DNA of 64,000 nucleotides from NCBI GenBank assembly GCA_910577325.1, contig CAJTMR010000003.1, forward strand, positions 62,001 through 126,000, in the 5' to 3' direction. The position numbers were made by a program, and so were the translations under genes. The DNA is from an uncultured Parabacteroides sp. GTDB taxonomy: Bacteria; Bacteroidota; Bacteroidia; Bacteroidales; Tannerellaceae. Shown one piece after another: positions 44,652-53,898 of the stretch. How positions within the stretch are numbered: position 1 is the first letter of the stretch; each line of letters starts with the position of its first letter. Under the pieces are notes generated by a model. It was not told where the DNA came from. It searched no databases and was given only the letters and a program-made list of their open reading frames with translations.

Positions 44652-45443
44652 TCAGAAATAAACGATATAATCCCTTTTATGCAGCTTTTTGTTGAAAAAC
44701 ACGATTCCCATTGAATACAGGTCGACCGTCACCGTCACTTCAGGATGGCGACATACTTCCTGCCAGAATTCACGCATCTTGCGGCTGTTTTTGATGCCTT
44801 CGAAAACAAAAATCGTATCGCCATGCACATGTTTCAGGCATGCTTCAAACAGCCAGTAATTGTTCTGCTGTTCATACAGGGTGTTGAAAAAGACGAGATC
44901 GAGCCGCACCATGTCCTCCAAAGCATCCGGAAGCAAATCCTTGTACCTCCCGACACGCAGGTCGACCGGGTTGTGGGCGGCCTCGGCAAAAGCGATACGG
45001 GCGATGGAGGCAAATTCCGGCACGTTTTCCAGAGCGATACATTTCAGATCGGATGCGTATGAAGTCAGATACAAAGTGGACAGGCCCATGGAAGGGCCGA
45101 GCTGGAGGATATGCTTCGATTTGAAATAGTTGGCGAGGCGGAAAAGCAAAGCGCCGTGCTTGGGGCGTATCGCTTCCCGCTCGACGATCCGGCCGATCGC
45201 GCGGCGGCGTATCTTCCCCTTCTGGCGGCGATCGGGATAAGTAACCTCGTCCTGGCGGAAAAGCAGTCGCTTACGGACCAGTTCGATATCATAGAAGCTA
45301 TAGTATTGGCAACGTTCCTCGATCACTTTCGTGATCAGGTTGAAGACAAAAGGAGAATGTACTCCGAAGCCTTTGCGGTAACGGATGCCTCGATATAACA
45401 GCACGCCTTTCCTCAAGGTATTAGCTTTGGGTATGATCTGCAT
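44652..45443 (-). CDS. SAM-dependent methyltransferase-like protein
   Basis: A 263-residue protein with an O-methyltransferase-like fold. The signature strand is 'KHILQLGPSMGLSTLYLTSY', then 'LKCIALENVPEFASIARIAF' and 'MVRLDLVFFNTLYEQQNNYW'. Many Arg/Lys residues lie between 50 and 100. The start at 45443 is chosen because a TAACTTTG promoter box lies at 45462-45469, downstream of an alternative start at 45497. Substrate unknown; motif I is degenerate (QLGPSMG), so SAM binding is likely but not certain. Confidence 0.75.
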   Translation of the reverse strand: MQIIPKANTLRKGVLLYRGIRYRKGFGVHSPFVFNLITKVIEERCQYYSFYDIELVRKRLLFRQDEVTYPDRRQKGKIRRRAIGRIVEREAIRPKHGALLFRLANYFKSKHILQLGPSMGLSTLYLTSYASDLKCIALENVPEFASIARIAFAEAAHNPVDLRVGRYKDLLPDALEDMVRLDLVFFNTLYEQQNNYWLFEACLKHVHGDTIFVFEGIKNSRKMREFWQEVCRHPEVTVTVDLYSMGIVFFNKKLHKRDYIVYF

Positions 45444-45461
45444 GAGCTTTTTACTTTTGTG

Positions 45462-45469
45462 CAAAGTTA
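45462..45469 (-). promoter_or_regulatory. Bacteroidales -7 box that fixes the methyltransferase start
   Basis: TAACTTTG on the minus strand, a full TAnnTTTG match, 19 bases before the ATG at 45443; an ATG at 45497 would lie upstream of the promoter. Confidence 0.6.
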
Positions 45470-45512
45470 ATCGTTTTCGCGAAAATCGATGCATCAAACA
45501 AGCTATGCGCCC

Positions 45513-46832
45513 TTAATCATGGAACATGTCCATGATCTTTCCGCTGAGCTGCAAGAGGGAAATCTCGCATATCTTGGTGGAATATTCGGCGATGGACTGG
45601 CGCTCTTCCGCTTCGAGCAGGCTGTTCTGGGCTTCACGCAGTTCGATTCCGGACAGGTCACCCAGCTTGTAACGATCGATTGCGATCCGATAATTCTCCT
45701 GTGCCGCGACCAAGTTCTCTTTCTCCAGGCTCCAGAGGTCGAGGTTATTACGGTAGGCCATCCAGAAATTGCTCATGTCGGCCCGCAGCCCCAGTTCCAG
45801 TTCCCGTGTACGCAATTCCTGGTTCTGGATCTGTATCCGGGCATTCCGTTGCTCACGTTTCCGGTTGAAACCGTCGAACACGTTGATGCCGACCGTCACT
45901 CCGTAATTCAGTCCGAGACGACGCTGAAGGTCGGTCGCTCCCACCTCATACCAGTTTGCCGTATAGCCGTATCCGGCATTCAACTTGACATACGGATAGT
46001 TACGGCTCTTTATCTTTTTGTAGTCCAGTTCGGAAATCACCTGGTTCTTCTTGGCGATCAGCAGCGAAGAGTTGGAGGCGAGCGTGCTTTTCCAGAGTTC
46101 CACTTCGTCTAAAAACGGGTTGGGGGTAATCAAGGAGTCCTTGATCTGTAGTTGTTCCTCCACATCCTCCAAAGCCATCAGCCGGTTCAGGCGGATACGG
46201 GAAGTATGGACTTGTTCCAACTGGTTCAGGACGTTGGAACTGTCGGCATTGAAATCGACCTGTGCCTGCTGGAGATCGAGGCGGGACATCGAGCCGATAT
46301 AGTACCGCTCTTCCACGATACGCAGACGTTCACGAGACAATTCGAGCGTAGAACGGAGGTTACGCAGGCGGATCTTTTGCCGGATCAGGTTGTAGTATTC
46401 GCTTGAAAGGTCGGCGACGAAATCCTCGATCGTTATCCGGGTGTTCAATTCGCCCAGATGCTGCAATTCTTTTAGTTTTTCATACGTAGCCTGTATGCCT
46501 AAGCCGTCGAATACGGTCCAGTTCACGTTCAGTCCGGCGTTGGACGTCTCGTTATGGATACCATTTGCCTTTTCCGTCGTTCCGTCGGACAGTTTGTTAT
46601 TGTTGTTGTTAAGCGTCCCGCTGAAACCGCCGCTCAGGTCGACGGTCGGGAGATAACCGGCGTTGCCCGGCGTCGCGTTGTTGTCGCTGATGTACTGTTC
46701 GTTCCGGATGATACGGATGGAATAATTGCGTTCCAATCCGGTTCGAATGCAGTCGTCCAGGCTGAACACCCGTTGCGCTTCAGCCGGAACAGCCGCCAAT
46801 GCTATACATATTAATAAAAGAAACCTCTTCAT
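45513..46832 (-). CDS. TolC-family outer-membrane efflux channel
   Basis: A 439-residue outer-membrane factor. The signal peptide ends near 'VPAEAQ'. Two TolC repeats are visible through their long coiled-coil helices ('LRLRNLRSTLELSRERLRIVEERYYIGSMSRLDLQQAQVDFN' as the first, shown here by its key residues R/L/E heptads, and 'AAQENYRIAIDRYKLGDLSGIELREAQNSLLEAEE' as the second). It is the last gene of the adaptor-pump-channel operon and forms the exit duct. Substrates are unknown. Confidence 0.92.
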   Translation of the reverse strand: MKRFLLLICIALAAVPAEAQRVFSLDDCIRTGLERNYSIRIIRNEQYISDNNATPGNAGYLPTVDLSGGFSGTLNNNNNKLSDGTTEKANGIHNETSNAGLNVNWTVFDGLGIQATYEKLKELQHLGELNTRITIEDFVADLSSEYYNLIRQKIRLRNLRSTLELSRERLRIVEERYYIGSMSRLDLQQAQVDFNADSSNVLNQLEQVHTSRIRLNRLMALEDVEEQLQIKDSLITPNPFLDEVELWKSTLASNSSLLIAKKNQVISELDYKKIKSRNYPYVKLNAGYGYTANWYEVGATDLQRRLGLNYGVTVGINVFDGFNRKREQRNARIQIQNQELRTRELELGLRADMSNFWMAYRNNLDLWSLEKENLVAAQENYRIAIDRYKLGDLSGIELREAQNSLLEAEERQSIAEYSTKICEISLLQLSGKIMDMFHD

Positions 46833-46893
46833 ATCTTAAAACTTTTATATTTATCCGTCTTAATCCTCAGACGGCATCTGTCGCAAATAACTT

Positions 46894-49800
46894 TCAATTT
46901 TCTCCCTTCAACTTTTTCTGCCTGTCCGTGGAAATGAAACTGTACATCGCCGGAACGATGAACAATGTCAGGAATGTCGAAACGATCATCCCTCCCACAA
47001 CGGCGATCCCCATCGCGATACGGCCCTGTGCTCCTTCACCCGAAGCATACACCAATGGGACCAACCCCAGGATTGTTGAAATACTGGTCATCAGAATCGG
47101 GCGCAAGCGCTGCGTGGAAGCTGAGCGGATCGCTTCCGTCATACCTTGGCCTGCTTCCTGTCGTTGGTTGGCAAACTCCACGATCAAGATACCGTTTTTC
47201 GCCACCAAGCCAATCAGCATGATGATACCGATCTGACTGAAGATATTCATGGTCACACCCGAATAGCTCATGAAGATCAACGCTCCTGCAATGGCCAACG
47301 GAACCGTGAACATCACGACCAACGGGTCCTTGAAACTCTCGAACTGCGCCGCCAGAACCAGATAGATCATGCACAATGCCAAAATCATGGCAAACATCAA
47401 GCTGGACGAACTTTCGCGGAACTCTTTCGACTCACCCGACAGAGCCGTACGGAAACTATTGTCCAGTGTTTCGGAGGCGATACGGTCCATTTCGTCCAGA
47501 CCGTCACCGATCGTATAGCCTTTGTTAAGACCGCTGGAAACCGTTGCCGACACAAAGCGGTTGTAACGGTACAATTGGGGCGGGGCGACGTCTTCCTTCA
47601 ATGAGACGAGGTTGTCCAATTGAATCATCTCTCCGGCATCGCTGCGGACATAGATGGATTTCAGGTCCAACGGTGTGTTACGTTGCTGGCGGTTGATCTC
47701 GCCCAGGATCTGATATTGTTTTCCGTTCATGTAGAAATATCCCATGCGCTGGCCGCTCAAGGCATACTGTAATGTTTGGGCGATCGTACGGGTGCTGACG
47801 CCTAATGAAGAAGCCTTGTCGCGATTGATCTCGATACGGGCTTCGGGTTTCGTGAACTTCAGGTTCACGTCTGCCATCTGGAAGACCGGACTTTCGTTTA
47901 CCTTCTGCATAAAGGCGGGCAAATATTCTTGCAACTTCTCCAGACTTGTTGCCTGCAAAACATATTGCACAGGCATTCCCCCGCGACGTCCGCCGAAGGT
48001 GGATTGCTGCTGGACGAACGCACGTGCTTCCGTTTTGCCACGCACATGCTTGGAAAGGACATCGGCGATTTCCATCTGCGAACGCTCACGTACCTTGATG
48101 TCGGGAAGCAGGACGGTGATGAACCCCATGCTATTATTCGCACGTACCGTCAGGGACTGCCGTTCGGGAGCCAATGTGTCGGCCATAATGGCGATCCGAT
48201 CCGTAAAGTCGCGGATAAACTCGAAAGTCGCTCCTTCTTGTGCACGTATATTGATTGAAATGGATGAACGGTCTTCCAAAGGAGAAAGCTCGGAACGGAT
48301 GGTCCGCCAGAAATAACCGATAGAGCCGAAAAGAATCACGACAATCGGTATGGACCACCACTTATGGTTCAGAAATGCGTTCAACATCTTGGCATACATG
48401 TTATTCATGCCTTCGAAGAACGGTTCGGTCTTCCTATACAGCCACCCTTTGCTTTCCCGCCTTCTGAGCAACTTGGTCGCCAGCATTGGAGTGAAGGTCA
48501 GAGCCACAAAGGAAGAAATCGTGACAGAACCGGCGATCACGATACTGAACTCCTTGAACAGGCGTCCTGTCATCCCTTCCATAAAGACGATCGGGAGAAA
48601 GACGGAGACGAGCGTGACTGTTGTCGAGACGACAGCAAAGAATATCTCCTTCGCCCCGTCTATGCCGGCCTCTTTCGGTTCCATTCCCTGCTCGATGCGG
48701 ACATAGATATTCTCCGCCATCACGATCGCATCGTCCACCACCAATCCGACCGAAAGCACCACCGCCAACATCGTCAGCACATTGATGGAGAAGCCGGAAA
48801 CATACATCACAAAGAATGCCCCTACCAGCGACACCGGAATTACCACCACCGGAACCATCGTCACACGCCAGTCGCGCAAGAAAAGGAAGATGATCAGCAC
48901 GACAAGCAGGAAAGCCACATAAATGGTCTCTTCCACCTCCTTGATCGAGGCGCGGATAAAACGGGTATTATCATACACCATCTCGACTGTTACATCTTCC
49001 GGCAGATCTTTCTTCAATTGTTCGATACGTTTGTAGGCCTCATCAGCAATCTCGATCTGGTTGGCGCCCGGCTGCGGGATGATAACGTCAATGACCATCG
49101 GCTCGCCGTTCTTGCGCATTACGCTACGCAAGTCTTCCGGGCTTACCTCCGCACGTCCGACGTCTTGAAAACGGATGATGTTTGCACCATCCCGTTTAAT
49201 GATCAGGTCGTTGAATTCCGCTGCCGTGTGCATGAGGCCCAGCGTACGGATAGACAAATCGATCGTGTTTCCTTCGATACTTCCGGAGGGAAGTTCCACG
49301 TTCTCGGCGTCCACTGCGTTCTTCACATCCAAGGGGGTGACACCATAGCCGGCCATCTTGATCGGGTCCAGCCACAGGCGCATGGAGTAACGTTTCTGTC
49401 CCCAGATGTCCACGCCACTCACGTTCGGAATAGTCTGAAGCCGCTCCTTCACGGTCAGCTCGGCGATTTCGCTCAGTTCCATCAGCGAGCGCTTGCTGCT
49501 TCGGATACCGATCTGCATGATCGGAGTCGCGTCGGCGTCTGCTTTCGACACCGTCGGAGGGTCACAGTCGCGGGGCAGGTAACGCTGGGCACGTGAGACC
49601 TTGTCGCGCACGTCGTTTGCCGCCGTCTCTAAGTCGACAGACAATTCGAACTCGACTGTAATACGGCAACTGCCTTGGCTGCTGACACTGCTCAATGAAC
49701 GAATCCCCGGAATACCGTTGATATTTTGTTCGAGGGGTTCCGTGATCTGGTTCATGATTACCTCGGCATTGGCTCCCGGATAAGATACGTTCACCGAAAT

Positions 49801-49935
49801 AATCGGGTTGTCCACGCTCGGAAACTCGCGAACCCCCAAGAACTTATAGCCGATCATCCCGAACAACAGGAGGATGAGCATCATCACGGTCGAAAGTACC
49901 GGCCTCTTTATACTGATTTCAGAAATATTCGCCAT
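46894..49935 (-). CDS. RND-family inner-membrane efflux pump (AcrB/MexB type)
   Basis: A 1013-residue proton-driven exporter with the HAE1-like layout: 12 transmembrane segments and two large periplasmic loops. Key motifs are 'GVREFPSVDNPIISV' near the N-terminus, 'VLSVGLVVDDAIVMAENIYVRIEQG' with the proton-relay Asp pair (about 408), 'GRLFKEFSIVIAGSVTISSFVALTFTPMLA', and 'GIIMLIGLVAKNGILIVEFANQ' in the second half. It is 9 bases after the adaptor gene. Drug, bile-salt or fatty-acid efflux is typical of the family; the real cargo is not shown. Confidence 0.95.
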   Translation of the reverse strand: MANISEISIKRPVLSTVMMLILLLFGMIGYKFLGVREFPSVDNPIISVNVSYPGANAEVIMNQITEPLEQNINGIPGIRSLSSVSSQGSCRITVEFELSVDLETAANDVRDKVSRAQRYLPRDCDPPTVSKADADATPIMQIGIRSSKRSLMELSEIAELTVKERLQTIPNVSGVDIWGQKRYSMRLWLDPIKMAGYGVTPLDVKNAVDAENVELPSGSIEGNTIDLSIRTLGLMHTAAEFNDLIIKRDGANIIRFQDVGRAEVSPEDLRSVMRKNGEPMVIDVIIPQPGANQIEIADEAYKRIEQLKKDLPEDVTVEMVYDNTRFIRASIKEVEETIYVAFLLVVLIIFLFLRDWRVTMVPVVVIPVSLVGAFFVMYVSGFSINVLTMLAVVLSVGLVVDDAIVMAENIYVRIEQGMEPKEAGIDGAKEIFFAVVSTTVTLVSVFLPIVFMEGMTGRLFKEFSIVIAGSVTISSFVALTFTPMLATKLLRRRESKGWLYRKTEPFFEGMNNMYAKMLNAFLNHKWWSIPIVVILFGSIGYFWRTIRSELSPLEDRSSISINIRAQEGATFEFIRDFTDRIAIMADTLAPERQSLTVRANNSMGFITVLLPDIKVRERSQMEIADVLSKHVRGKTEARAFVQQQSTFGGRRGGMPVQYVLQATSLEKLQEYLPAFMQKVNESPVFQMADVNLKFTKPEARIEINRDKASSLGVSTRTIAQTLQYALSGQRMGYFYMNGKQYQILGEINRQQRNTPLDLKSIYVRSDAGEMIQLDNLVSLKEDVAPPQLYRYNRFVSATVSSGLNKGYTIGDGLDEMDRIASETLDNSFRTALSGESKEFRESSSSLMFAMILALCMIYLVLAAQFESFKDPLVVMFTVPLAIAGALIFMSYSGVTMNIFSQIGIIMLIGLVAKNGILIVEFANQRQEAGQGMTEAIRSASTQRLRPILMTSISTILGLVPLVYASGEGAQGRIAMGIAVVGGMIVSTFLTLFIVPAMYSFISTDRQKKLKGEN

Positions 49936-49944
49936 ATCGTTTCG

Positions 49945-51042
49945 TTACTTCAGGTTATCAATCGCTACTTTCATTCCCGTACGAAGCTGCATTACACCGG
50001 AAGTAATCACCGTATCGCCCACGCTCAATCCTTTCAATACCTGTACATGGCTTTCCGTACGAAGCCCCAGAATGATCTCGGCAGGTTCCGCCACACCGCC
50101 CTTATACAGATAAACGATGTTTTTCCCCATTTCCGGAATCAGAGCCGCACTGGGGATCGCCAGCGCCTCTTTGATTTCGCGGCGTGTGATTTCGATTGAC
50201 GTATAGCGTCCCGGCACGATTGATTCGTCTCGGTTCGGATAGGTCGCACGCACTTTCAACGAGCGGGTCGCCTCATCGATTTTACTTTCTACCGCATAAA
50301 CGGTCGCTTTGTAATCCTGCATCATGCCGACAGATGAGTTCATCCTAAACACGATCGGTGTACCGTCTTTTATATCCGCAGAATATCGCTCGGGAACGGA
50401 AAACTCGATTTTCAGAGGAGATATTTTTGTCAATTTGGTGATAACGGTCGAAGGTGAAGCGTAAGCACCTTCGCTGACATTCCGAAGGCCGATGATCCCA
50501 TCGAACGGCGCCCGGAGTTCTGTTTGTGCAATACGCGCCTTGACCAGCTCGATATCCGCCATCAGTTTTTCATATTCGGTGGCTACCTGTTCATAAGCTT
50601 CTTGGCTGACCGCGTCCTTTTCCAAAAGCGTATGTTGCCGATATACACGGTCTTTGGCCAGAGGTACTTGCGCCTCCAGCTTCTTCAGTTCCGCCTGCAA
50701 CGGCTTGTCGTTGATCTTGGCTAACAAATCACCGGATTTCACATGCGTACCTTCCGTAAAATAGATGGCCACAATCTTGCCCGACGACTCGAACGAGAGA
50801 TCCACCTCTTCGTCCGGTATCGTACTGCCGGTTACAATGGTCTTATCGGTAAGAGACTGATACTTCAGCACCTCCGCATTGATATTCAAAACTTGTTTCC
50901 GAACTTGGCTTCCGGCTGACGGAACCACTTCTGCCGCATTTTTGGATGCTTTCATACGGCTTTTAATCTGCGGGTAAACGATCATTCCGGCAATCATCAA
51001 AAGAATCGCCGCTGTCACGCCCCACTTCACTCTCTTCGTCAT
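49945..51042 (-). CDS. RND efflux periplasmic adaptor (membrane fusion protein)
   Basis: A 365-residue adaptor with an N-terminal membrane anchor ('VTAAILLMIAGMIVY'), a lipoyl-like half ('GKIVAIYFTEGTHVKSGDLLAKIND'), an alpha hairpin (about 105-165), the second lipoyl half ('LRAPFDGIIGLRNVSEGAYASP') and beta-barrel and membrane-proximal domains. The ATG at 51042 is preferred over 51096 because a TATATTTA box lies between them. First gene of the efflux operon, bridging pump and channel. Confidence 0.92.
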   Translation of the reverse strand: MTKRVKWGVTAAILLMIAGMIVYPQIKSRMKASKNAAEVVPSAGSQVRKQVLNINAEVLKYQSLTDKTIVTGSTIPDEEVDLSFESSGKIVAIYFTEGTHVKSGDLLAKINDKPLQAELKKLEAQVPLAKDRVYRQHTLLEKDAVSQEAYEQVATEYEKLMADIELVKARIAQTELRAPFDGIIGLRNVSEGAYASPSTVITKLTKISPLKIEFSVPERYSADIKDGTPIVFRMNSSVGMMQDYKATVYAVESKIDEATRSLKVRATYPNRDESIVPGRYTSIEITRREIKEALAIPSAALIPEMGKNIVYLYKGGVAEPAEIILGLRTESHVQVLKGLSVGDTVITSGVMQLRTGMKVAIDNLK

Positions 51043-51079
51043 ATTTTCCTGGTATTCTATAAAAACACTTATTGGTGCG

Positions 51080-51087
51080 TAAATATA
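51080..51087 (-). promoter_or_regulatory. Possible -7 box for the efflux operon
   Basis: TATATTTA on the minus strand, one base off TAnnTTTG, 38 bases before the ATG at 51042. Confidence 0.4.
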
Positions 51088-51116
51088 CATAAGCACGCAG
51101 AAATATAGACGACATT

Positions 51117-51422
51117 CTCGGCAAACAGTTTAATTTGTTTGCATTTTTTAGAAAACAAGAGCAGATGAAGCCTTCTTCAAATAACTATTCTCATGAACTT
51201 TCTATTCCTTGACCTCAATTCGGTATTAATAGAGGTCCATTAGGCCGTCATATTAGTAAGGATTTGATGTGCAAGTTATAATTCTTTGAAAAATAATTTG
51301 TTATACGAAAGTCTACATCGTTAGACAAGGTCGCCTCACCTATATAATTAAACAGACTATCCAAAATCATCAATACGGTTGGTTGTGTTGCTGGGATAAA
51401 GTCTTTTGCATTTCCCTTTTCA
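51117..51422. repeat. Direct repeat copy 1 (about 306 bases)
   Basis: Nearly identical to 55557-55862, exactly 4440 bases away; over 51121-51421 I see only two differences (51127 A/G and 51394 G/C). Each copy contains the 3' end of a DUF4221-type gene on the minus strand and about 130 bases of its downstream flank. Such identity implies a recent duplication or ongoing recombination, and the copies could recombine to delete the four genes between them. Confidence 0.9.
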
Positions 51423-51460
51423 GACAAACAGGCCAAGTGGTAATGCAAATGTTTTCATGT
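51248..51460 (-). pseudogene. 3' remnant of a DUF4221 propeller lipoprotein gene
   Basis: About 67 residues in frame, no ATG start, matching the last part of the intact DUF4221 protein at 55951: 'HLACLSEKGNAKDFI' and 'ATQPTVLMILDSLFNYIGEATLSNDVDFR' against 'RLACLSEKKNADEFI' and 'ATQPIVLIVLDGQFNYIGEAVLPEDVDFR'. The final ~20 residues common to intact members are replaced by a different tail ending 'NLHIKSLLI'. No upstream part of the gene is present. From 51461 to 51535 no gene is seen. Confidence 0.8.
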
Positions 51461-51535
51461 AGATTGTATTAATGGCATGATGTTTAAAACATATATTCCA
51501 TTACTTCGCAATATAGTCATGCAGTTGATGCTTTT

Positions 51536-53449
51536 TTAAGGAAGATTTGTTACGAAATGTTGAATATTATTCCTATAAAAGAATACTTGTTCTTCTTTCC
51601 CTTTACTCAAATTCCTCAACCAAAATAAAGCATTAACTGGAACGTTGTAATACAAGACTCTTTCTTTTGCAACCTGTTTTCCCAAAGAGAACCAACCATT
51701 GATGCCGTCGTTGTAAAATAGTTCATATTCATCACCAGGCCATATATAATTGTCATCATTTCGGGGAGAAAGTACTATTTTTTTTACGGAAATTTCTTTA
51801 CCTATATCAAATAATAAACAACATGTCGTATCCTGAGATTCGAAAAAAGACAATATATCTTTATCGTTTATTTTGTCAATAGAATTAGCTGGATGAAGAG
51901 GCATAAGGTTGTTTATGATTTTTACTGGAATTTCTTCTCTCATATCTAAATCTTCCCAAAAGGAAATTTCTGCCAGTTCTATCGGACGCTCTAATGGCGA
52001 ATTGTATCGGATATATCGGATAGAAAATGTGTCCAATGTCGCAAATTCATTATAATTAGTGGTGAGCGTATCCTGTAATGTCAGTAATTTTATTGGATTT
52101 TTAAATGATAAACTCTTGCTTCCTTCAATCTCACTTCCGATGATATACCGATATAAAAAGGATTTTATTCCTTTAGTTAATGACATTTTGCGAAGAAGTG
52201 CTATCTGTTCTGTACACCCCGTTTTAGGAATAAAATAGTGTATAGTGTCTTGTGTATATAAAAAAGGATAGCCCGCCATCTTCAATGAGTTATCGTTTGA
52301 ATGTAAAGTCTGATAAATTAAATTTTGTTCTACATTATAGAATGTTACGTACCCTTCTATATTTTCCCCTATATCTATAGGAATCCATCCGTCTGGACTG
52401 AATACTCCCAAATAAATATAAGGGTCCTCAGTTTCTACTTTTACCGCTATTTTATTTGTTCCTGTATAATCTACTGTTACATCTTTTATAAATCGGTTTT
52501 TAAATAATGGAGGAACATTTTTTCGGCTCGTTATACCTTTAATCGCTTCTTTCTGCATACCAAAGCATTGTCGGTAAACTTTTCCTTTTTTTCGTCCATC
52601 GCCTTTCTTGTTATTATTCATTTCATACCAACTTGTCCAAAAAGGATAGAAGTGTCCATTTTTTCCTCTTACTACATTCCACTGGTGGCTTCCTTGATAT
52701 TCAGGTGAATAAACAAACATATCGACAGTGACTGGAATGCCGCAAGCTCGCATTGCGTAAACAGCCTGATCACACATCTCACGGCAGAAACCAACATGAT
52801 GAGTCAGTAAAAAACGGGCACTTAAATGTGGCATGTCAAAATCCGTGGTATAAAAAAACTCCTTCTTACTTAATTCTTTCGACAAAGTGTTACATAACAG
52901 TAATGGATCTGTACAGTCCACGAATGAATCAAGAGATGAAAAGTAAGTGTTGAAATAAGCTAATCTCCAATTACTCAATGGTTCGTCATCAATTCGGTAA
53001 GGTAAAATCAATTCGCAAAAATCTTCAAATGGTAAATCCTGGTTCCAAGGACATTCTTTCCACATTTTAAATGATAAATCAATGTTTTCAATCAGATAAT
53101 CGGCTTTAATAACATGTGCATCGTATATTTTCGGAAGGGCATACAAAGATTGTTTTGTCCATTTTCGAACAATAGAATCATTTATAAAATGTTTCTGTTC
53201 GGCTGTTATCAAAATTCTTTGAATTGAATCCAGGCGCCATCCTTCATATCCATAATATCGGGGCATATTGCGGATTAGAAAACGGGCCGCTTCTAATCTT
53301 AAAGGATCTTTGGCATAATAATCCAATACCTTTTCAAGTTCTTTACGATTTTCTCCTGCAAAATCCAATGCATAAGCCAATTGCCTTTCCTCGAAACTTT
53401 GACAAGAATAGAAACAATAACCAAACAGAAAAAAGATAAAGTATTTCAT
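51536..53449 (-). CDS. Transglutaminase-core lipoprotein
   Basis: A 637-residue lipoprotein (signal MKYFIFFLFGY.., lipobox Cys 16). After a helical N-terminal region (20-200) comes a papain-fold transglutaminase-like core: 'HHVGFCREMCDQAVYAMRACGIPV' is the nucleophile segment (Cys 222 by family pattern) and 'YQGSHQWNVV' carries the His (255). The third acidic residue is not obvious; 'YPFWTSWYE' stands where family members usually have Asp. The C-terminal ~350 residues are beta-rich, with a discoidin-like end. It is the last gene of the NVEALA-DUF4221-thioredoxin-like operon. It might cleave or cross-link peptides at the cell surface; activity is inference. Confidence 0.75.
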   Translation of the reverse strand: MKYFIFFLFGYCFYSCQSFEERQLAYALDFAGENRKELEKVLDYYAKDPLRLEAARFLIRNMPRYYGYEGWRLDSIQRILITAEQKHFINDSIVRKWTKQSLYALPKIYDAHVIKADYLIENIDLSFKMWKECPWNQDLPFEDFCELILPYRIDDEPLSNWRLAYFNTYFSSLDSFVDCTDPLLLCNTLSKELSKKEFFYTTDFDMPHLSARFLLTHHVGFCREMCDQAVYAMRACGIPVTVDMFVYSPEYQGSHQWNVVRGKNGHFYPFWTSWYEMNNNKKGDGRKKGKVYRQCFGMQKEAIKGITSRKNVPPLFKNRFIKDVTVDYTGTNKIAVKVETEDPYIYLGVFSPDGWIPIDIGENIEGYVTFYNVEQNLIYQTLHSNDNSLKMAGYPFLYTQDTIHYFIPKTGCTEQIALLRKMSLTKGIKSFLYRYIIGSEIEGSKSLSFKNPIKLLTLQDTLTTNYNEFATLDTFSIRYIRYNSPLERPIELAEISFWEDLDMREEIPVKIINNLMPLHPANSIDKINDKDILSFFESQDTTCCLLFDIGKEISVKKIVLSPRNDDNYIWPGDEYELFYNDGINGWFSLGKQVAKERVLYYNVPVNALFWLRNLSKGKEEQVFFYRNNIQHFVTNLP

Positions 53450-53460
53450 TTCATCTAACA

Positions 53461-53898
53461 TTAATCCTTAGGAGGATATATTTCCCTCAAAAATACGTGA
53501 TCTTTCAATGCAATAACCTTTTTATCTTTTATCACGGCTACAATAGGATAGATGGATTCTTGAAACTCTTCAAAATAGAACTGATTATCATTATCAATCA
53601 AAACATTTTTACGTTGCAAATTCTCTTTTCCCATTCGTATACGCAAATCTTTTTTGGATATGACATGAGTAAATATGAATAGTATTTTATCATTGTCTTT
53701 ATATTCTTTGAAGAAATATTCCGCTTCAGAAATACATCCTGTACAACCAGAGTTGGGTATCAGCATAATATATTGATACGAATATGTTGCCGAATCCAAA
53801 TAATTTTCAAAACTTTTCTTTACAGCCTGTTCAAAATTGACCAGACGACAACCGAAAAGTGATAATAATATAAGAATATGTACAATTACTTTATTCAT
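53461..53898 (-). CDS. Thioredoxin-like lipoprotein with CxxC
   Basis: A 145-residue lipoprotein (MNKVIVHILILLSLFGC, lipobox Cys 17). The short motif 'NSGCTGCISEAEYFF' puts a CxxC (Cys 52 and 55) at the start of a helix after a strand ('YIMLIP'), as in thioredoxin folds, and 'YPIVAVIKDKKVIAL' resembles the C-terminal cis-Pro strand region. The ATG at 53898 is used; earlier in-frame starts are only TTG. It overlaps the end of the DUF4221 gene by eight bases. A disulfide reductase or isomerase role for the Cys-rich peptide encoded upstream is plausible but unproven. Confidence 0.65.
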   Translation of the reverse strand: MNKVIVHILILLSLFGCRLVNFEQAVKKSFENYLDSATYSYQYIMLIPNSGCTGCISEAEYFFKEYKDNDKILFIFTHVISKKDLRIRMGKENLQRKNVLIDNDNQFYFEEFQESIYPIVAVIKDKKVIALKDHVFLREIYPPKD

